DNA from: Gp6-AA40 sp963772955
Lineage (GTDB): Bacteria; Acidobacteriota; Vicinamibacteria; Vicinamibacterales; UBA2999
Reading direction: 5' to 3'
NCBI GenBank assembly: GCA_963772955.1
Contig: CAVYZF010000005.1
Coordinates: forward strand, 62,001 to 126,000
Length of the DNA stretch: 64,000 bases
Shown here: positions 27,401-35,779 of the stretch, piece after piece
Numbering within the stretch: position 1 is the first letter of the stretch
Layout: each line of letters starts with the position of its first letter
The notes under the pieces: model-generated
What the model was told of the DNA's origin: nothing
Database searches by the model: none
Seen by the model: the letters and a program-made list of their open reading frames with translations, nothing else
Translations under genes and position numbers: made by a program

Positions 27401-29683
27401 ATTTCGGAGTCGGCTTATGCGTTCACCGACCGCGACGGCACGTATCAGTACCGTGCGTTTGGCGTGCCTGGCCTTGGCCTCAGGCGAGGTCTCGTCACCG
27501 ATCTGGTGATTGCGCCGTACGCGACTGCCCTTGCGAGCCAGGTCTCACCTGCGGCGGCCGCTGCCAATTTCGACCAGCTGGTCGACGTGGGCCTGGAAGG
27601 ACGCTACGGCTTCTACGAGTCGGTGGACTACAACCCGCGCAGCCGCGGCGTCGACATGCCTGCGACTGCGCCCGTGAATCCCGTCATCGTGCGCGCGTAT
27701 TTTTCCCATCATCAGGGAATGTCGCTGGTGGCGATCGCCAACGTCGTATGTCAGGACGTGTTCGTCAGCCGGTTCCACGCCGATCCCCGCATCCAGGCCA
27801 CTGAACTGCTCCTACAAGAGCGAGTGCCGCGCGAAGCGATTCTCTCGGAGCCACGGCCGGCCGAAACCGCAACCGCGCCGCCATCACTGCCGGTGTTCGC
27901 GTCACGCCGGTTCTTGTCGCCGCAAAGCGCCAACGTGCACACCCATTTCCTCTCCAACGGCCGATACACGACGGCCGTTACCAACGCGGGCGGCGGCTAT
28001 AGCATGTGGCGCGACATCGCGGTCACGCGTCGGCGCGATGACCCGACGAGCGACGCGGGAGCACATTTCATTTACATCCGTGATCCGTGGTCTGGTGTTG
28101 TCTGGTCGGCCACGCATCAACCCGTCTGCCGCCCGCCCGATTGGTTCGAGGCGACGTTCGATCTCGACAAGATCACGTTTCGACGTCGCGACCTCGACAT
28201 CGAAACTCAGCTCGACATCACCGTGTCGTCCGAGGATGACGTGGAAATGCGACGGCTGACGCTCACGAACCGTGGTGCCCAGACTCACGAGCTCGAGGTG
28301 ACGAGCTATGCGGAGATCGTGCTGGCGCGACCACAGGACGACTTCGCGCACCCTGCCTTCGGGAAGCTGTTCATCGAGTCGGAGTTCGATCCGCAAAGCG
28401 CCGGTCTGCTGTTCACACGGCGTGCTCGGGCGGCCGACGAGTCGACGATGGTGGCCTTCCACGTGCTCGGCGTGAACGGTCCGCGCCTGGGTGGGTCGGT
28501 CGAGTGGGAATCGGATCGAGCACGGTTCCTCGGACGCGGCCGCTCGCCGGCGAACCCGCAGGTGCTGGACGGGCGCGCCTTATCTGGCACGGCCGGCGCC
28601 GTGCTGGATCCGATCGCGGCGTTGCGCGAACGCATCAGGCTCGTGCCGGGTGCGGCGATCCGCATCGCCTTCGCGACCGGCGTGGCGAAGGATCACGCGT
28701 CCGCATTGGCTCTCGCCCGCAAGTACCGAGATGGGAGTGCGGCGGCGCGCGCGTTTTCGATGGCCTTTACCCACGTGCACACGACGCTGCAGCACCTGGG
28801 TCTGAGCGACGAGGACGCCATCCTCTACGATCGACTCGCGTCGCGCGTATTTGGGTCCGACAACTCGATGATCAGCCCTCCGGATCTGGCGGTCAATCGC
28901 TACGGCCAGCAGAACCTCTGGGGCAAGGACATCTCGGGCGATTTGCCTATCGTGCTGGTACGAGTTGGCAATCCCGCGTCTCTGCCACTCGTACGCCAGT
29001 TGCTCAACGCGCAAGAGTACTGGCGCGTCAAGGGTCTCAAGGCCGACCTCGTCATCCTCAATGAACAGAAGACTGACTATCTCGACGAGATGCAGCATCT
29101 GATGCTCCAACTCGTCCAAGAGTCGCCCTGGACCAGTTGGTTCGAAAAGTCTGGCGGGATGTTTCTGCTCCGGGCGGAGGGCATGGCCGAGGCTGATCGC
29201 CACCTTCTGGCGGCAGTGGCACGTGTGGTTTTTCCCGGCGACCTTGGTGAACTGTCGCTGCAACTCGAGCGACCTGCCCGATGGCTGTACGACGAACAGA
29301 ACGTGACGCTACCAATGGATCTGCCCGCGCCGGAGGCGTCTACGGATCCCGTACCGCTGCCGGCGATCGTGATGGACAACGGCGTGGGTGGCTTTACGCC
29401 TGATGGCCGCGAATACGTGGTGGTACTGGAAGGGGAGCGGGAGACTCCGTTGCCCTGGTCCAACGTCCTGGCCAACGCCGGCTTCGGGACGATCGTCAGC
29501 AGCGCCGGTTCGGCATTCACGTGGGCCGGCAACAGCCGTGAGAACCGCCTGACACCTTTTGCGAATGATCCCTTGACGGATCCGACAGGTGAGGCGTTCT
29601 TCCTCCGAGACGAGGACACTGGCGCCGTCTGGGGAGGCACCCCGGCCCGCTGCCCAGGCGACCGGGCGATGGACGATGGCTGA
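24422..29683 (+). CDS. NdvB fragment 2: GT84 glycosyltransferase, glycoamylase-like domain and first phosphorylase half
   Basis: This is the long middle frame, open from 24155, with genuine sequence from MLIHRVRRLLFAWAPL at 24422. Catalytic marks of the processive transferase are present: ITLDSDTRLP (DxD), GEGIFTGKGLYDV, LLSHDLFEG and QHRWVRGDWQ (the Q/RxxRW motif). Membrane helices follow. The glycoamylase-like domain begins near LPPDNLQEGESSDTD and holds GHLLNWYDT, YVSTVDSGNLAG and YFSHHQGMSL. A beta-sandwich and the first GH94-like part follow. After VWGGTP the frame is lost at the C run 29640-29643 and ends at 29683. Confidence 0.82.
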   Translation: MLIHRVRRLLFAWAPLIYLGSIASGTTLLVAGAVGFAYRYGWRGAALAFVALLTVVPATELVIQLLQRMTSYLIPPRRLPRIELDQVPSSARTMVIVPTLLDSVERVEELIAHLEVQALGNVDPHIHFALLSDFPDAATETQPQDGAILEAARAGIAALNLRQGIGDAGGRFFLFHRLRQWNAREGLWMGWERKRGKIEEFNRLLRGATDTSFAVSVGDLSVLSAIKYCITLDSDTRLPRGVAQELIGIIEHPLNRAAFDPRVGRVTQGYGILQPRISVNFMSAAGSLFARLYSGHTGVDPYSTAVSDTYQDLFGEGIFTGKGLYDVDTFIAALEDSVPENALLSHDLFEGLHARVGLASDVELVDDYPSSVLSHARRQHRWVRGDWQILFWLFPFVPSRRGLKRNPLTAVGRWKILDNLRRSLVAPSLLAMLIAGWMVLPGRLEVWTAMVVGVAASQLLPVLARLLIGPGRSQSIPVFLTNVRDDASTAVAQILLSLTLLAFHAVDALHAIGLTLVRLIVTKRRLLEWETAATTAARAAGLVGSRGLRRFALEMIASPIIATAVAILLIVWRRDALAVAAPFLLLWLGAPAVAYRLSEPVSPRVRPLRRDERRRLRRLARKTWRYFETYVTDADGWLPPDNLQEGESSDTDRLARRTSPTNIGMSLLSTLAAHDLGYLTTDRLFARLDAAMRSIESLERYQGHLLNWYDTATRAPLHPRYVSTVDSGNLAGALLTVAQGLQELEERPQALEQRMEGLTDAASTLRIVSSSTVRAESREAMSAINNLVRAIVSRADGATAASATSLQEYEPALRAAVAAIDRLELNDDLAEVIYWGHAVLDGLAGLARDSVVASGSLQALAGRMRAFVDGMRFEFLYDRRRRLFAIGYRLEDATGPGLLDRVFYDLLASEARLASFVAIAKGDVPQQHWFRLGRLVTNIDGHATLISWGGTMFEYLMPQLMMRSFPGTLLDQSCRAAVRRQIEYGRQRRVPWGISESAYAFTDRDGTYQYRAFGVPGLGLRRGLVTDLVIAPYATALASQVSPAAAAANFDQLVDVGLEGRYGFYESVDYNPRSRGVDMPATAPVNPVIVRAYFSHHQGMSLVAIANVVCQDVFVSRFHADPRIQATELLLQERVPREAILSEPRPAETATAPPSLPVFASRRFLSPQSANVHTHFLSNGRYTTAVTNAGGGYSMWRDIAVTRRRDDPTSDAGAHFIYIRDPWSGVVWSATHQPVCRPPDWFEATFDLDKITFRRRDLDIETQLDITVSSEDDVEMRRLTLTNRGAQTHELEVTSYAEIVLARPQDDFAHPAFGKLFIESEFDPQSAGLLFTRRARAADESTMVAFHVLGVNGPRLGGSVEWESDRARFLGRGRSPANPQVLDGRALSGTAGAVLDPIAALRERIRLVPGAAIRIAFATGVAKDHASALALARKYRDGSAAARAFSMAFTHVHTTLQHLGLSDEDAILYDRLASRVFGSDNSMISPPDLAVNRYGQQNLWGKDISGDLPIVLVRVGNPASLPLVRQLLNAQEYWRVKGLKADLVILNEQKTDYLDEMQHLMLQLVQESPWTSWFEKSGGMFLLRAEGMAEADRHLLAAVARVVFPGDLGELSLQLERPARWLYDEQNVTLPMDLPAPEASTDPVPLPAIVMDNGVGGFTPDGREYVVVLEGERETPLPWSNVLANAGFGTIVSSAGSAFTWAGNSRENRLTPFANDPLTDPTGEAFFLRDEDTGAVWGGTPARCPGDRAMDDG

Positions 29684-30069
29684 TCCGGCACGCGGCGGGC
29701 GTGACGCGTTATCAGCATGCGGTGGCCGGCGTGACTCAGGAGCTGGCGGTATTCGTTGCCACGGAGGATCCGGTCAAGCTCGCGGTGCTCACGGTGAGGA
29801 ACACCTCCAGCCGCCGAAAGCGACTCAGTGTCTTCGGCTACGTCGAGTGGCGTCTCGGGCCGCCACGTAGCAGCGAACAGCGCTTCGTGGTCACCGACGT
29901 CGACCCCACCACGAGTACGATGCTCGCAAAGAACACCTACAACAGTGAGTTCCCGGAGGCCGTCTCGTTTTTCCGTGCGAGCCTTCCGGCGGCGTCGTAT
30001 ACCGGCGATCGGGCAGGATTCATCGGACGCAATCGCAGCCCTCAGCTCGCCGGCTGCACTGTTTCGTGA
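29641..30069 (+). CDS. NdvB fragment 3: middle of the C-terminal phosphorylase-like region
   Basis: From 29641 the frame reads PGPLPRRPGDGRWLIRHAAG directly after fragment 2. It continues with GVTQELAVFVATEDPVKLAV and VEWRLGPPRS, as expected, to GFIGRNRS at about 30039. There it shifts again, and the stop at 30069 is an artefact of the shift. Confidence 0.65.
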   Translation, partial: PGPLPRRPGDGRWLIRHAAGVTRYQHAVAGVTQELAVFVATEDPVKLAVLTVRNTSSRRKRLSVFGYVEWRLGPPRSSEQRFVVTDVDPTTSTMLAKNTYNSEFPEAVSFFRASLPAASYTGDRAGFIGRNRSPQLAGCTVS

Positions 30070-31844
30070 GCGGTTGGCCGGTCGTACCGGCGCTGGCCTC
30101 GACCCATGCGCCGCATTGCAAGTCGTCATCGAACTGGAGCCCGGCGAGTCTCGACGGATCGCGTTCTCGCTTGGACAGGGCCGCGACTATGCGCAGGCAC
30201 GTGAGCTGGCTGAGCGCTATGGCGAGTTGGCAACAACAGAGCTGACCCTTGCCGCGACGGAGCGCATGTGGAACGAGCTGCTCGGGGCCGTGCAGGTGCA
30301 CACGCCCGACGATTCCTTTGATCTCATCGTGAATCGTTGGCTGCTGTACCAGACGCTGAGCTGTCGCATCTGGGCGCGGAGCGGTCCGTATCAGCCGGGC
30401 GGCGCATTCGGCTTCCGGGATCAGCTACAGGACACGCTTGCCCTCGTCTACGCACGTCCCGACCTGTGCCGGAATCATTTGCTCGAGGCTGCGGCGCGAC
30501 CAGTTTGTCGAAGGCGACGTTCAACATTGGTGGCATCCCCCGAGCGGCCGAGGCACACGCACTCGCTGCTCCGACGACCTCCTGTGGCTCCCGTACTGTA
30601 TTGCGCGCTATCTGGAAGCCAGCGGCGACGAGACTGTGCTGGATGAACCGGTGGCGTTCCTCGAGGCGCCGCTACTCGAAGCGCATCAGGATGAAGCGTA
30701 TCTATTGCCGCGTGTGTCGTCGGCGTCCGCGTCGCTCTTCGAACACGCCGTACGCGCGATCGCGCATGCGATGAAGTACGGCTCGCACGGTCTTCCGCTC
30801 ATGGGTTCAGGCGACTGGAACGACGGGATGAACCGCGTCGGACATGGCGGCCGTGGCGAGAGCGTGTGGCTGGGATGGTTCCTCGTTACGGTACTGAGCG
30901 ACTTTGCGCCGATCTGCGAACGACGGGGACGCGATGACCTGGCGCGTCGATATCGGGAGGAGGCGCGTTGGCTCGCGGGGATGCTCGAACTGGCCTGGGA
31001 CGGGGACTGGTATCGTCGCGCCTATTTCGACGATGGCTCGCCACTGGGTTCGGTGCAGAACGATGAGTGCAAACTCGACTCACTGACTCAGTCGTGGGCG
31101 GTGCTCTCCGGTGCGGCGCAACCCCGCCGGGCCGAACGGGCTATGAACGCCGTGCGCGCCAATCTTGTGCGCCGCGACGCCCAGCTCGTGTTGTTGTTGA
31201 CACCGCCTTTCGATCGGATGGGGAGGGATCCGGGCTACATCAAGGGGTACCTGCCAGGGATTAGAGAGAACGGCGGTCAGTACACGCATGCTGCCTTGTG
31301 GGCTGTGATCGCGCTGACCCGGCTTGGAATGGGCGACGAGGCGATGGAACTGTTTCATCTGCTCAACCCCATCAACCACATGCGAACTGCACACGATGTC
31401 GATCGTTATCGGGCCGAGCCCTACGCCGTGGCGGCCGACGTGTATGCGCATCCGATGCACGTGGGTCGTGGGGGCTGGACTTGGTATACAGGTTCCGCCG
31501 GCTGGATGTATCAGGCGGCCGTGCAAGCACTGCTGGGTCTGCGCCGGATGGGCGCGAGCATGAGCATCAATCCATGCATTCCCACGGGGTGGCCGGAGTA
31601 TTCACTGGTCTGGAAAGTCGGACGCTCGCGCTATTGCTTTGTGGTGGCAAACCCGGATCACGTGTCGCATGGCATCGCCCGCGCCCAGCTCGATGGCGTT
31701 GACGTTGATCACGAAGCGATTCCGCTGGTGGACGATGGGGGTGATCACCAGGTCAGCGTTGTGCTCGGAAGCCGATCCGACCTCCGGAGCGAGCAGGAGA
31801 CGTTTTCGAGAGTTCAACCCACAAGTCGACGCAAGGGCCCATGA
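30040..31844 (+). CDS. NdvB fragment 4: C-terminal GH94-like domain (contains one more frameshift)
   Basis: After 30041 the frame SSPAALFRERLAGRTG runs to about 30490, including RIWARSGPYQPGGAFGFRDQ. One base later the frame DQFVEGDVQHWWHPPSG carries on to the true stop at 31844. The GH94 catalytic Asp motif SGDWNDGMN is in the second part, as are SDDLLWLPYC and YTGSAGWMY. In families of this type this domain gives glucan phosphorylase activity or has lost it; it cannot be judged here. Confidence 0.7.
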
Positions 31845-31878
31845 TCTCGAGACTGTGACTCGCTGCCATTGCTGCAGA

Positions 31879-31920
31879 AGCAGGCGAGCGCCGGGAAAGC
31901 TATGGCGCTCGCCGCCTGCT
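31879..31920. terminator. Strong hairpin between convergent ndvB and DUF892 gene
   Basis: AGCAGGCGAGCGCC (31879-31892) pairs with GGCGCTCGCCGCCTGCT (31904-31920), a 14-bp stem with a 3-nt bulge and an 11-nt loop. It fills the gap between the two convergent stops and can serve as a terminator for both directions. Confidence 0.6.
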
Positions 31921-31921
31921 G

Positions 31922-32500
31922 CTACCGTCTACTAGACTTCGTCGAATTCTTTTTCGGACTGCTCGCCGCGACACCTACCGGTTCCTCGTCACCCTCCGGG
32001 TGCGCAGCATCGGCAGCACTCTGATTGATGCCGCCTTCGGCCAAACCGGACAGTTTCTTGTCGGCCGCCTTTTCTTCGTCGAGTGTCTGCTGCAGCAGCT
32101 TGGCGGCTTCGGCATGACCCATCGTCTGCGCCCACGCGACCAGCGTGCCGTACGCCGCCATCTCGTAGTGTTCAGCACGCTGTCCCGCCGCGATCAGACA
32201 GGCGTCCATCGTGGTGTCATCGAAGTCCTCTTCCATGATCGACTTGCCTTCTTCGATGATCCCGGCGATCCCGTCACAATGCTTGCCGCGGACCTTTTCG
32301 TCCAGGCTCTCAAACACCTGTTCGAGACGCGCGATCTGGCCTTGTGTCTCTTCGAGATGGCTCTCGAAGGCTTCACGCAGCTTCGGGTTCGACGCCGCCT
32401 TGGCCAATTTCGGCAGCGCTTTCGTCAGTTGTTTCTCGGCATCGTACGTGTCGCGTAGTTCGTCGATGAACGCGTCGTGGAGGGTCGTTACTTCAGCCAT
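31922..32500 (-). CDS. DUF892 ferritin-like protein (YciE/YciF type)
   Basis: A 192-residue four-helix protein. It starts VTTLHDAFIDELRDTYDAEKQL and has the family's Glu/His metal-site helices (FESHLEETQGQIARLEQVFE, RAEHYEMAAYGTLVAWA, LLQQTLDEEKAADKKL). The last 35 residues are a Lys/Ser-rich tail typical of YciE-like proteins. GAGGAG upstream of ATG 32500 fixes the start. Members are stress-induced cytoplasmic di-metal proteins of unknown reaction. Confidence 0.9.
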   Translation of the reverse strand: MAEVTTLHDAFIDELRDTYDAEKQLTKALPKLAKAASNPKLREAFESHLEETQGQIARLEQVFESLDEKVRGKHCDGIAGIIEEGKSIMEEDFDDTTMDACLIAAGQRAEHYEMAAYGTLVAWAQTMGHAEAAKLLQQTLDEEKAADKKLSGLAEGGINQSAADAAHPEGDEEPVGVAASSPKKNSTKSSRR

Positions 32501-32542
32501 GGGTCGAGTCTCCTCAGTTAGGTGTTGCCGCGGCGCGTATGC

Positions 32543-32766
32543 TCAGACGCGTGGCGGATCGGTTTCTCTCGCGAAGTGCCGATGTTTGGCGATGGCGGCG
32601 ACGAAGTCTTCCGTCCCGTCACTCGCGTTGGACGCGATGATGAGTCCCGAGTCCGGCTCACCGCCGCTGAAGTGTCTGGCTCTGCCGGGCCACTCACGGT
32701 CGTTCGGCTATTGCGTACGGTGCTCTTGTTCTTGGCGGTCTTCGATGGTCGAGATGATTTGGGCAT
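32543..32766 (-). pseudogene. Small basic protein gene, probably frameshifted
   Basis: From ATG 32766 the frame gives a basic Ser/Lys/Arg-rich start (MPKSSRPSKTAKNKST). A second frame then holds a coherent tail: REWPGRARHFSGGEPDSGL, IIASNASDGTEDFVAAIAKH, RHFARETDPPRV, with TGA at 32543-32545. In that second frame a TAG at about 32717 blocks any start, so one indel between about 32700 and 32725 would join the parts into a protein of about 74 residues. I do not recognise the family. Confidence rests on the orderly tail only. Confidence 0.35.
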
Positions 32767-33403
32767 GTATGACGTCACTTTTGCGGAGGGGATCGGCAGC
32801 GGAGTCAAGAGCATGTTGCGTACCAAAGGGCTCACGCAGCACTCCACATGTGCTTCAGGGCAACGCGTTGCGCGCGTTTTGACGAACAGGCTTGTGAATG
32901 TCAGACGTTCGCGGGTGTTGCCGCCGCGAGAGAGGACGGCTGTGTTGCAGTTGCTACAGGATCACTGCCACTGGGATGTTGAAATCACCTTCGCGCGAGG
33001 ACGCTGCACGTCCACGACTCCGAGGCGTGCGAGGTGGGTTTCGTCCAGCACAGCGTGCTTGCGCTTCAACGCCCGTAAGATGGATCGCCCCCGACAGCCG
33101 GATCGCGATCTTTCAGGATGGCGGCCGCATCAGTTTCGTCGTGCCGGTGCCGGCGAGAGCCGACCCCGCCACCCACTCGACATTCAGACAATACGCCATA
33201 TCGGACACCGGTTCGATCCAACGGGCCGCTCATCGTTGCGCACGTGCGAACTGATTCTTGTCGACCTCTTTTTCAGGGACAGGATCCGACGCCTGCTTCC
33301 GCGTGACCTTGCGGCAGACGGGAGCCGAAACTGCTGAGTGTAGTGCGCTGGCCATCTGGCCGATAGGGAGTTCACGCGCCGCTCCGCAACTTCGCGAGAT
33401 TGC
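32767..33403. other. Gene-poor stretch with a duplicated methyltransferase fragment
   Basis: About 640 bases without a complete gene. The plus-strand frame 32522-33337 translates to Arg-rich sequence without family signs. The one structured part is 32998-33095, a diverged inverted copy of the methyltransferase 3' end at 37.3 kb. Confidence 0.45.
32998..33095 (-). repeat. Inverted duplicate of a methyltransferase 3' segment (partner 37339-37438)
   Basis: These 98 bases match the reverse complement of 37339-37438 with about six mismatches and one 2-nt gap, roughly 92 % by eye. On the minus strand it reads RGRSILRALKRKHAVLDETH, the C-terminal motif of the methyltransferase, then loses the frame at the 2-nt gap. 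It is therefore a gene fragment left by an inverted duplication, or one of a dispersed repeat family. Confidence 0.75.
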
Positions 33404-33850
33404 ATGAAGATTCTGTACATCGGGAATCAACGGCGTAGCGCCCAGGCGGTGGCCACTGCCTTGCGCAGCCTTGCACCGAAAGTCACGCTCTTATGGGCGC
33501 AGAGCCTCGATGACTGCGCGAGATACGTCGATGAGAACCGAGACCTCGCCGCGCTGGTCATCGGTGCTCAGGTACGCCCGGGAACGTGGCCCTCGTCTCT
33601 GAAGGATCTGCGGAGTCTCGAAATCCGCCCGGCTATTGTGATCGTTGTGCCGGAAGGCACCCGGACGCAGTTCGAATCACTCGGCCCGCTACCCGACGGA
33701 TACGTGACCGACGGCCAGACGTTTATGCGCGATCTGCCGCTCGCCATCACCCGCGCAGTCAGCCGGGTACGAGGGCCTCAACCAGCATCGCTGGCCCCGA
33801 GCAACGACGCAGCACCCGCAGCTTTTGCAGGTCACACTCGAGGGGACTGA
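33404..33850 (+). CDS. Receiver-like domain protein (N-terminal part of a broken sensor)
   Basis: A 148-residue protein that begins like a CheY receiver (KILYIGNQRRSAQAVATALRSL) but lacks the acidic pocket and phospho-Asp: the usual DD after strand 1 and D after strand 3 are absent (ALVIGAQVRPGTW). In related Acidobacteria proteins I recall, this pseudo-receiver is followed in one chain by a long coiled coil, PAS and histidine kinase. Here the coiled coil lies in the next frame, starting inside this gene's last 26 bases. That fits a frameshift near 33820-33850 or a tightly coupled pair. Confidence 0.6.
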   Translation: MKILYIGNQRRSAQAVATALRSLAPKVTLLWAQSLDDCARYVDENRDLAALVIGAQVRPGTWPSSLKDLRSLEIRPAIVIVVPEGTRTQFESLGPLPDGYVTDGQTFMRDLPLAITRAVSRVRGPQPASLAPSNDAAPAAFAGHTRGD

Positions 33851-35603
33851 GGACGACTCGCTCGTCCATCTCGAGCGCACAGCTCGCGTCGATCTCGAGC
33901 AGAAGCTCGCAGACGTCACCGCTGCACTCGAGGATGCTCAACAACGGCACGCGGCCGCCATGGCGGCGGCGCTCGCGGCACATGAATTCGCAGCAAACGA
34001 ACAGTTGACCGAGCAGGAACGGGAGTTCCAGGCGCAGATTGCGGTGGAACTGGACAAGCGGCGCACCGTTGAAGAGATGCTCGCCGAGGCCGCGAGCGCT
34101 CTTGAAAGGGCCGAAAGGCGGTATGCGTCGGCACTGACCGATGCCGCAACGTTGACACGCGAGCTCGAACACGCTCGAGCCCTCGTGGCCGAGCGCCAGC
34201 GACATTTCGACCGCGAGCTATCGCAGACGGTGGCGGATCGCGACAGCGTCGAAGAGCGATTGCTCGCGGCGAAGGCTGCACTTGACGAGGTGCAGCGCCA
34301 GAGCCAGATTGCCGCTCGCGACATCGAGCGCCTACGGCGGCACGAGGCCGACCTCTCCGTACAGGTCGCGGACCTTCAGAACGTTCGCGACGACCTGGGT
34401 CGTCAGCTGATCGATGCGTCACGTACGATCGAGCAGGCCGGCCAGCGCGAAGCGGAACTCGTCGGGCAGAGTCAGCACGAGCGCGCGATGCGAGCCACCC
34501 TCGAGCAGGCTGTTGCAGACGCGGACGCCACGTTGCGCGAGACGCAGCAACGGCACGGCGCAGCGCTGGCCGCGGCGGCGGGCGAGCTCGCTGAGCAAAG
34601 GGCGCAGCTCGATCGCGAGTTGTCACGCACGGCAGTGGAATGTGACAACTTGAGAGAGCGGCTGAACGAAGCCGAATTCGCTCTGAACCAGTCGCGGCAT
34701 GAGCACGAATCGTCTGCCGCCGACGTCGCTCGCTTAAAGCAGCGCGAAACCGACCTCTCCGCGCAACTCACACACGTCGAAGGTGCTCGGAACATTGTCG
34801 AGGGTAAGCTGTCCGACGCCCAGCGAGAAATTGCAGAAGCGAGGAAGCACGCAGCCTGCGAACGAGACGCAGCGGAAGAGCGCCGGTCGGACCTCGAGCT
34901 GAGAATCGTACAGGAGACCGAGGCGCGCCAGACCCTGGAGCGGACGCTGAATGAGACCCGGTCAGCCGCGCTCGACGCCGAGCGCTGGTTCCGCGAAGAG
35001 GGCGACGCTCTCCGCGCGCAGGGACGCGAGCGAGAGGAATACTTCGACGCGCGACTGGCCAGCGAGCGACTCGAATACGAAAATCGACTGGCCGAAATGC
35101 AGACCGCGTACGAGCGCCTCGGGCAGGCTCGTGCGGCGGCGGACAAGAATGTTCAGCAGCTCAGCGCCGACCTGACCGAAGCCACGCGCGTACTCGACGA
35201 CACTCGCCGCGAATTTCAATACACGACCGATCGTTTGTCCACCGAGCACGCCACGGCGTTGGCCGCATTGATTGCCGAACGTGACGGACGGCTGAAGGAA
35301 CAGGCCGAGCGCCATGATGTCTCTCTGCGGGCTGCGGAAAGGGCGCGCACCGAGCTGCAGGAACGCCTTCACGAGGCCGTGGCAACAGGTCGTCATGAAA
35401 TCGAGCAGGTTCAAGAGAAGCTCATGGCCACCGTCGAGGCGTTAGAAGTCACCCTGCGCCGGCGGGAGATTCTGCAGGCCGAGGTCGTTCGCAGCGCGGA
35501 ACCGCACGAAGAACGTGAGGAGAGCCGAGCGAAGCCTCTCAGATTGTTGGAGCAGACGCCACTGGCCACTTTGCAATGCAACGAGGACAGTGCGCTCGTG
35601 TAA
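33825..35603 (+). CDS. Long coiled-coil protein ending at the start of a PAS domain (truncated sensor)
   Basis: 592 residues, almost entirely heptad-rich helix (LEQKLADVTAALEDAQQRH, ELSQTVADRDSVEERLLAAK and so on), so a very long coiled coil. The last 20 residues change character: RLLEQTPLATLQCNEDSALV. This is how a PAS domain starts (EQTPLA.., .DG.L). The stop comes right there, yet two bases over VNRVLDD continues the PAS motif for a few residues before it fades. A PAS/kinase C-terminal half therefore seems to be lost. The start is TTG 33825 if independent. Confidence 0.6.
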   Translation: MQVTLEGTEDDSLVHLERTARVDLEQKLADVTAALEDAQQRHAAAMAAALAAHEFAANEQLTEQEREFQAQIAVELDKRRTVEEMLAEAASALERAERRYASALTDAATLTRELEHARALVAERQRHFDRELSQTVADRDSVEERLLAAKAALDEVQRQSQIAARDIERLRRHEADLSVQVADLQNVRDDLGRQLIDASRTIEQAGQREAELVGQSQHERAMRATLEQAVADADATLRETQQRHGAALAAAAGELAEQRAQLDRELSRTAVECDNLRERLNEAEFALNQSRHEHESSAADVARLKQRETDLSAQLTHVEGARNIVEGKLSDAQREIAEARKHAACERDAAEERRSDLELRIVQETEARQTLERTLNETRSAALDAERWFREEGDALRAQGREREEYFDARLASERLEYENRLAEMQTAYERLGQARAAADKNVQQLSADLTEATRVLDDTRREFQYTTDRLSTEHATALAALIAERDGRLKEQAERHDVSLRAAERARTELQERLHEAVATGRHEIEQVQEKLMATVEALEVTLRRREILQAEVVRSAEPHEEREESRAKPLRLLEQTPLATLQCNEDSALV

Positions 35604-35779
35604 GTGTAAACCGAGTGCTCGACGATTCAGGTCAACGGCCGGCCGCTGGTGGCGGCTCGCCCACGAGCCACTGTCACCGCGTACAGAGTTCTCGGTAGGC
35701 ACAACCGCGCTCTGACCGGGCATCGCGCGATGTTCCGTGTCGCAGTTGTTGAGCGCGATCATCCCACGCGTCGGTGCGC

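Larger units (their letters stand above)
23293..31844 (+). pseudogene. ndvB: Cyclic beta-1,2-glucan synthase (NdvB/ChvB type), four frameshifts
   Basis: Read across frames this is a single gene of about 2,850 codons, the size of NdvB/ChvB, the giant inner-membrane enzyme that builds and cyclises periplasmic beta-1,2-glucan. Order: N-terminal region, membrane helices, GT84 transferase, more helices, glycoamylase-like cleavage domain, then two glycoside-phosphorylase-like (GH94-type) halves with GAFGFRDQLQD and SGDWNDGMNRVG. The frame breaks at about 24405-24422, at 29640-29643 (CCCC where CCCCC restores it), at 30039-30041 (CCC where CC restores it) and at 30490-30500 (one extra base). Homology is continuous across each break. 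This is either recent decay or indel errors in the assembly. Confidence 0.85.

Noticed and set aside
32522..33337. 271-codon plus-strand frame
   Set aside because: Arg/Ser-rich, no motif, overlaps the inverted methyltransferase fragment and the orderly minus-strand tail.
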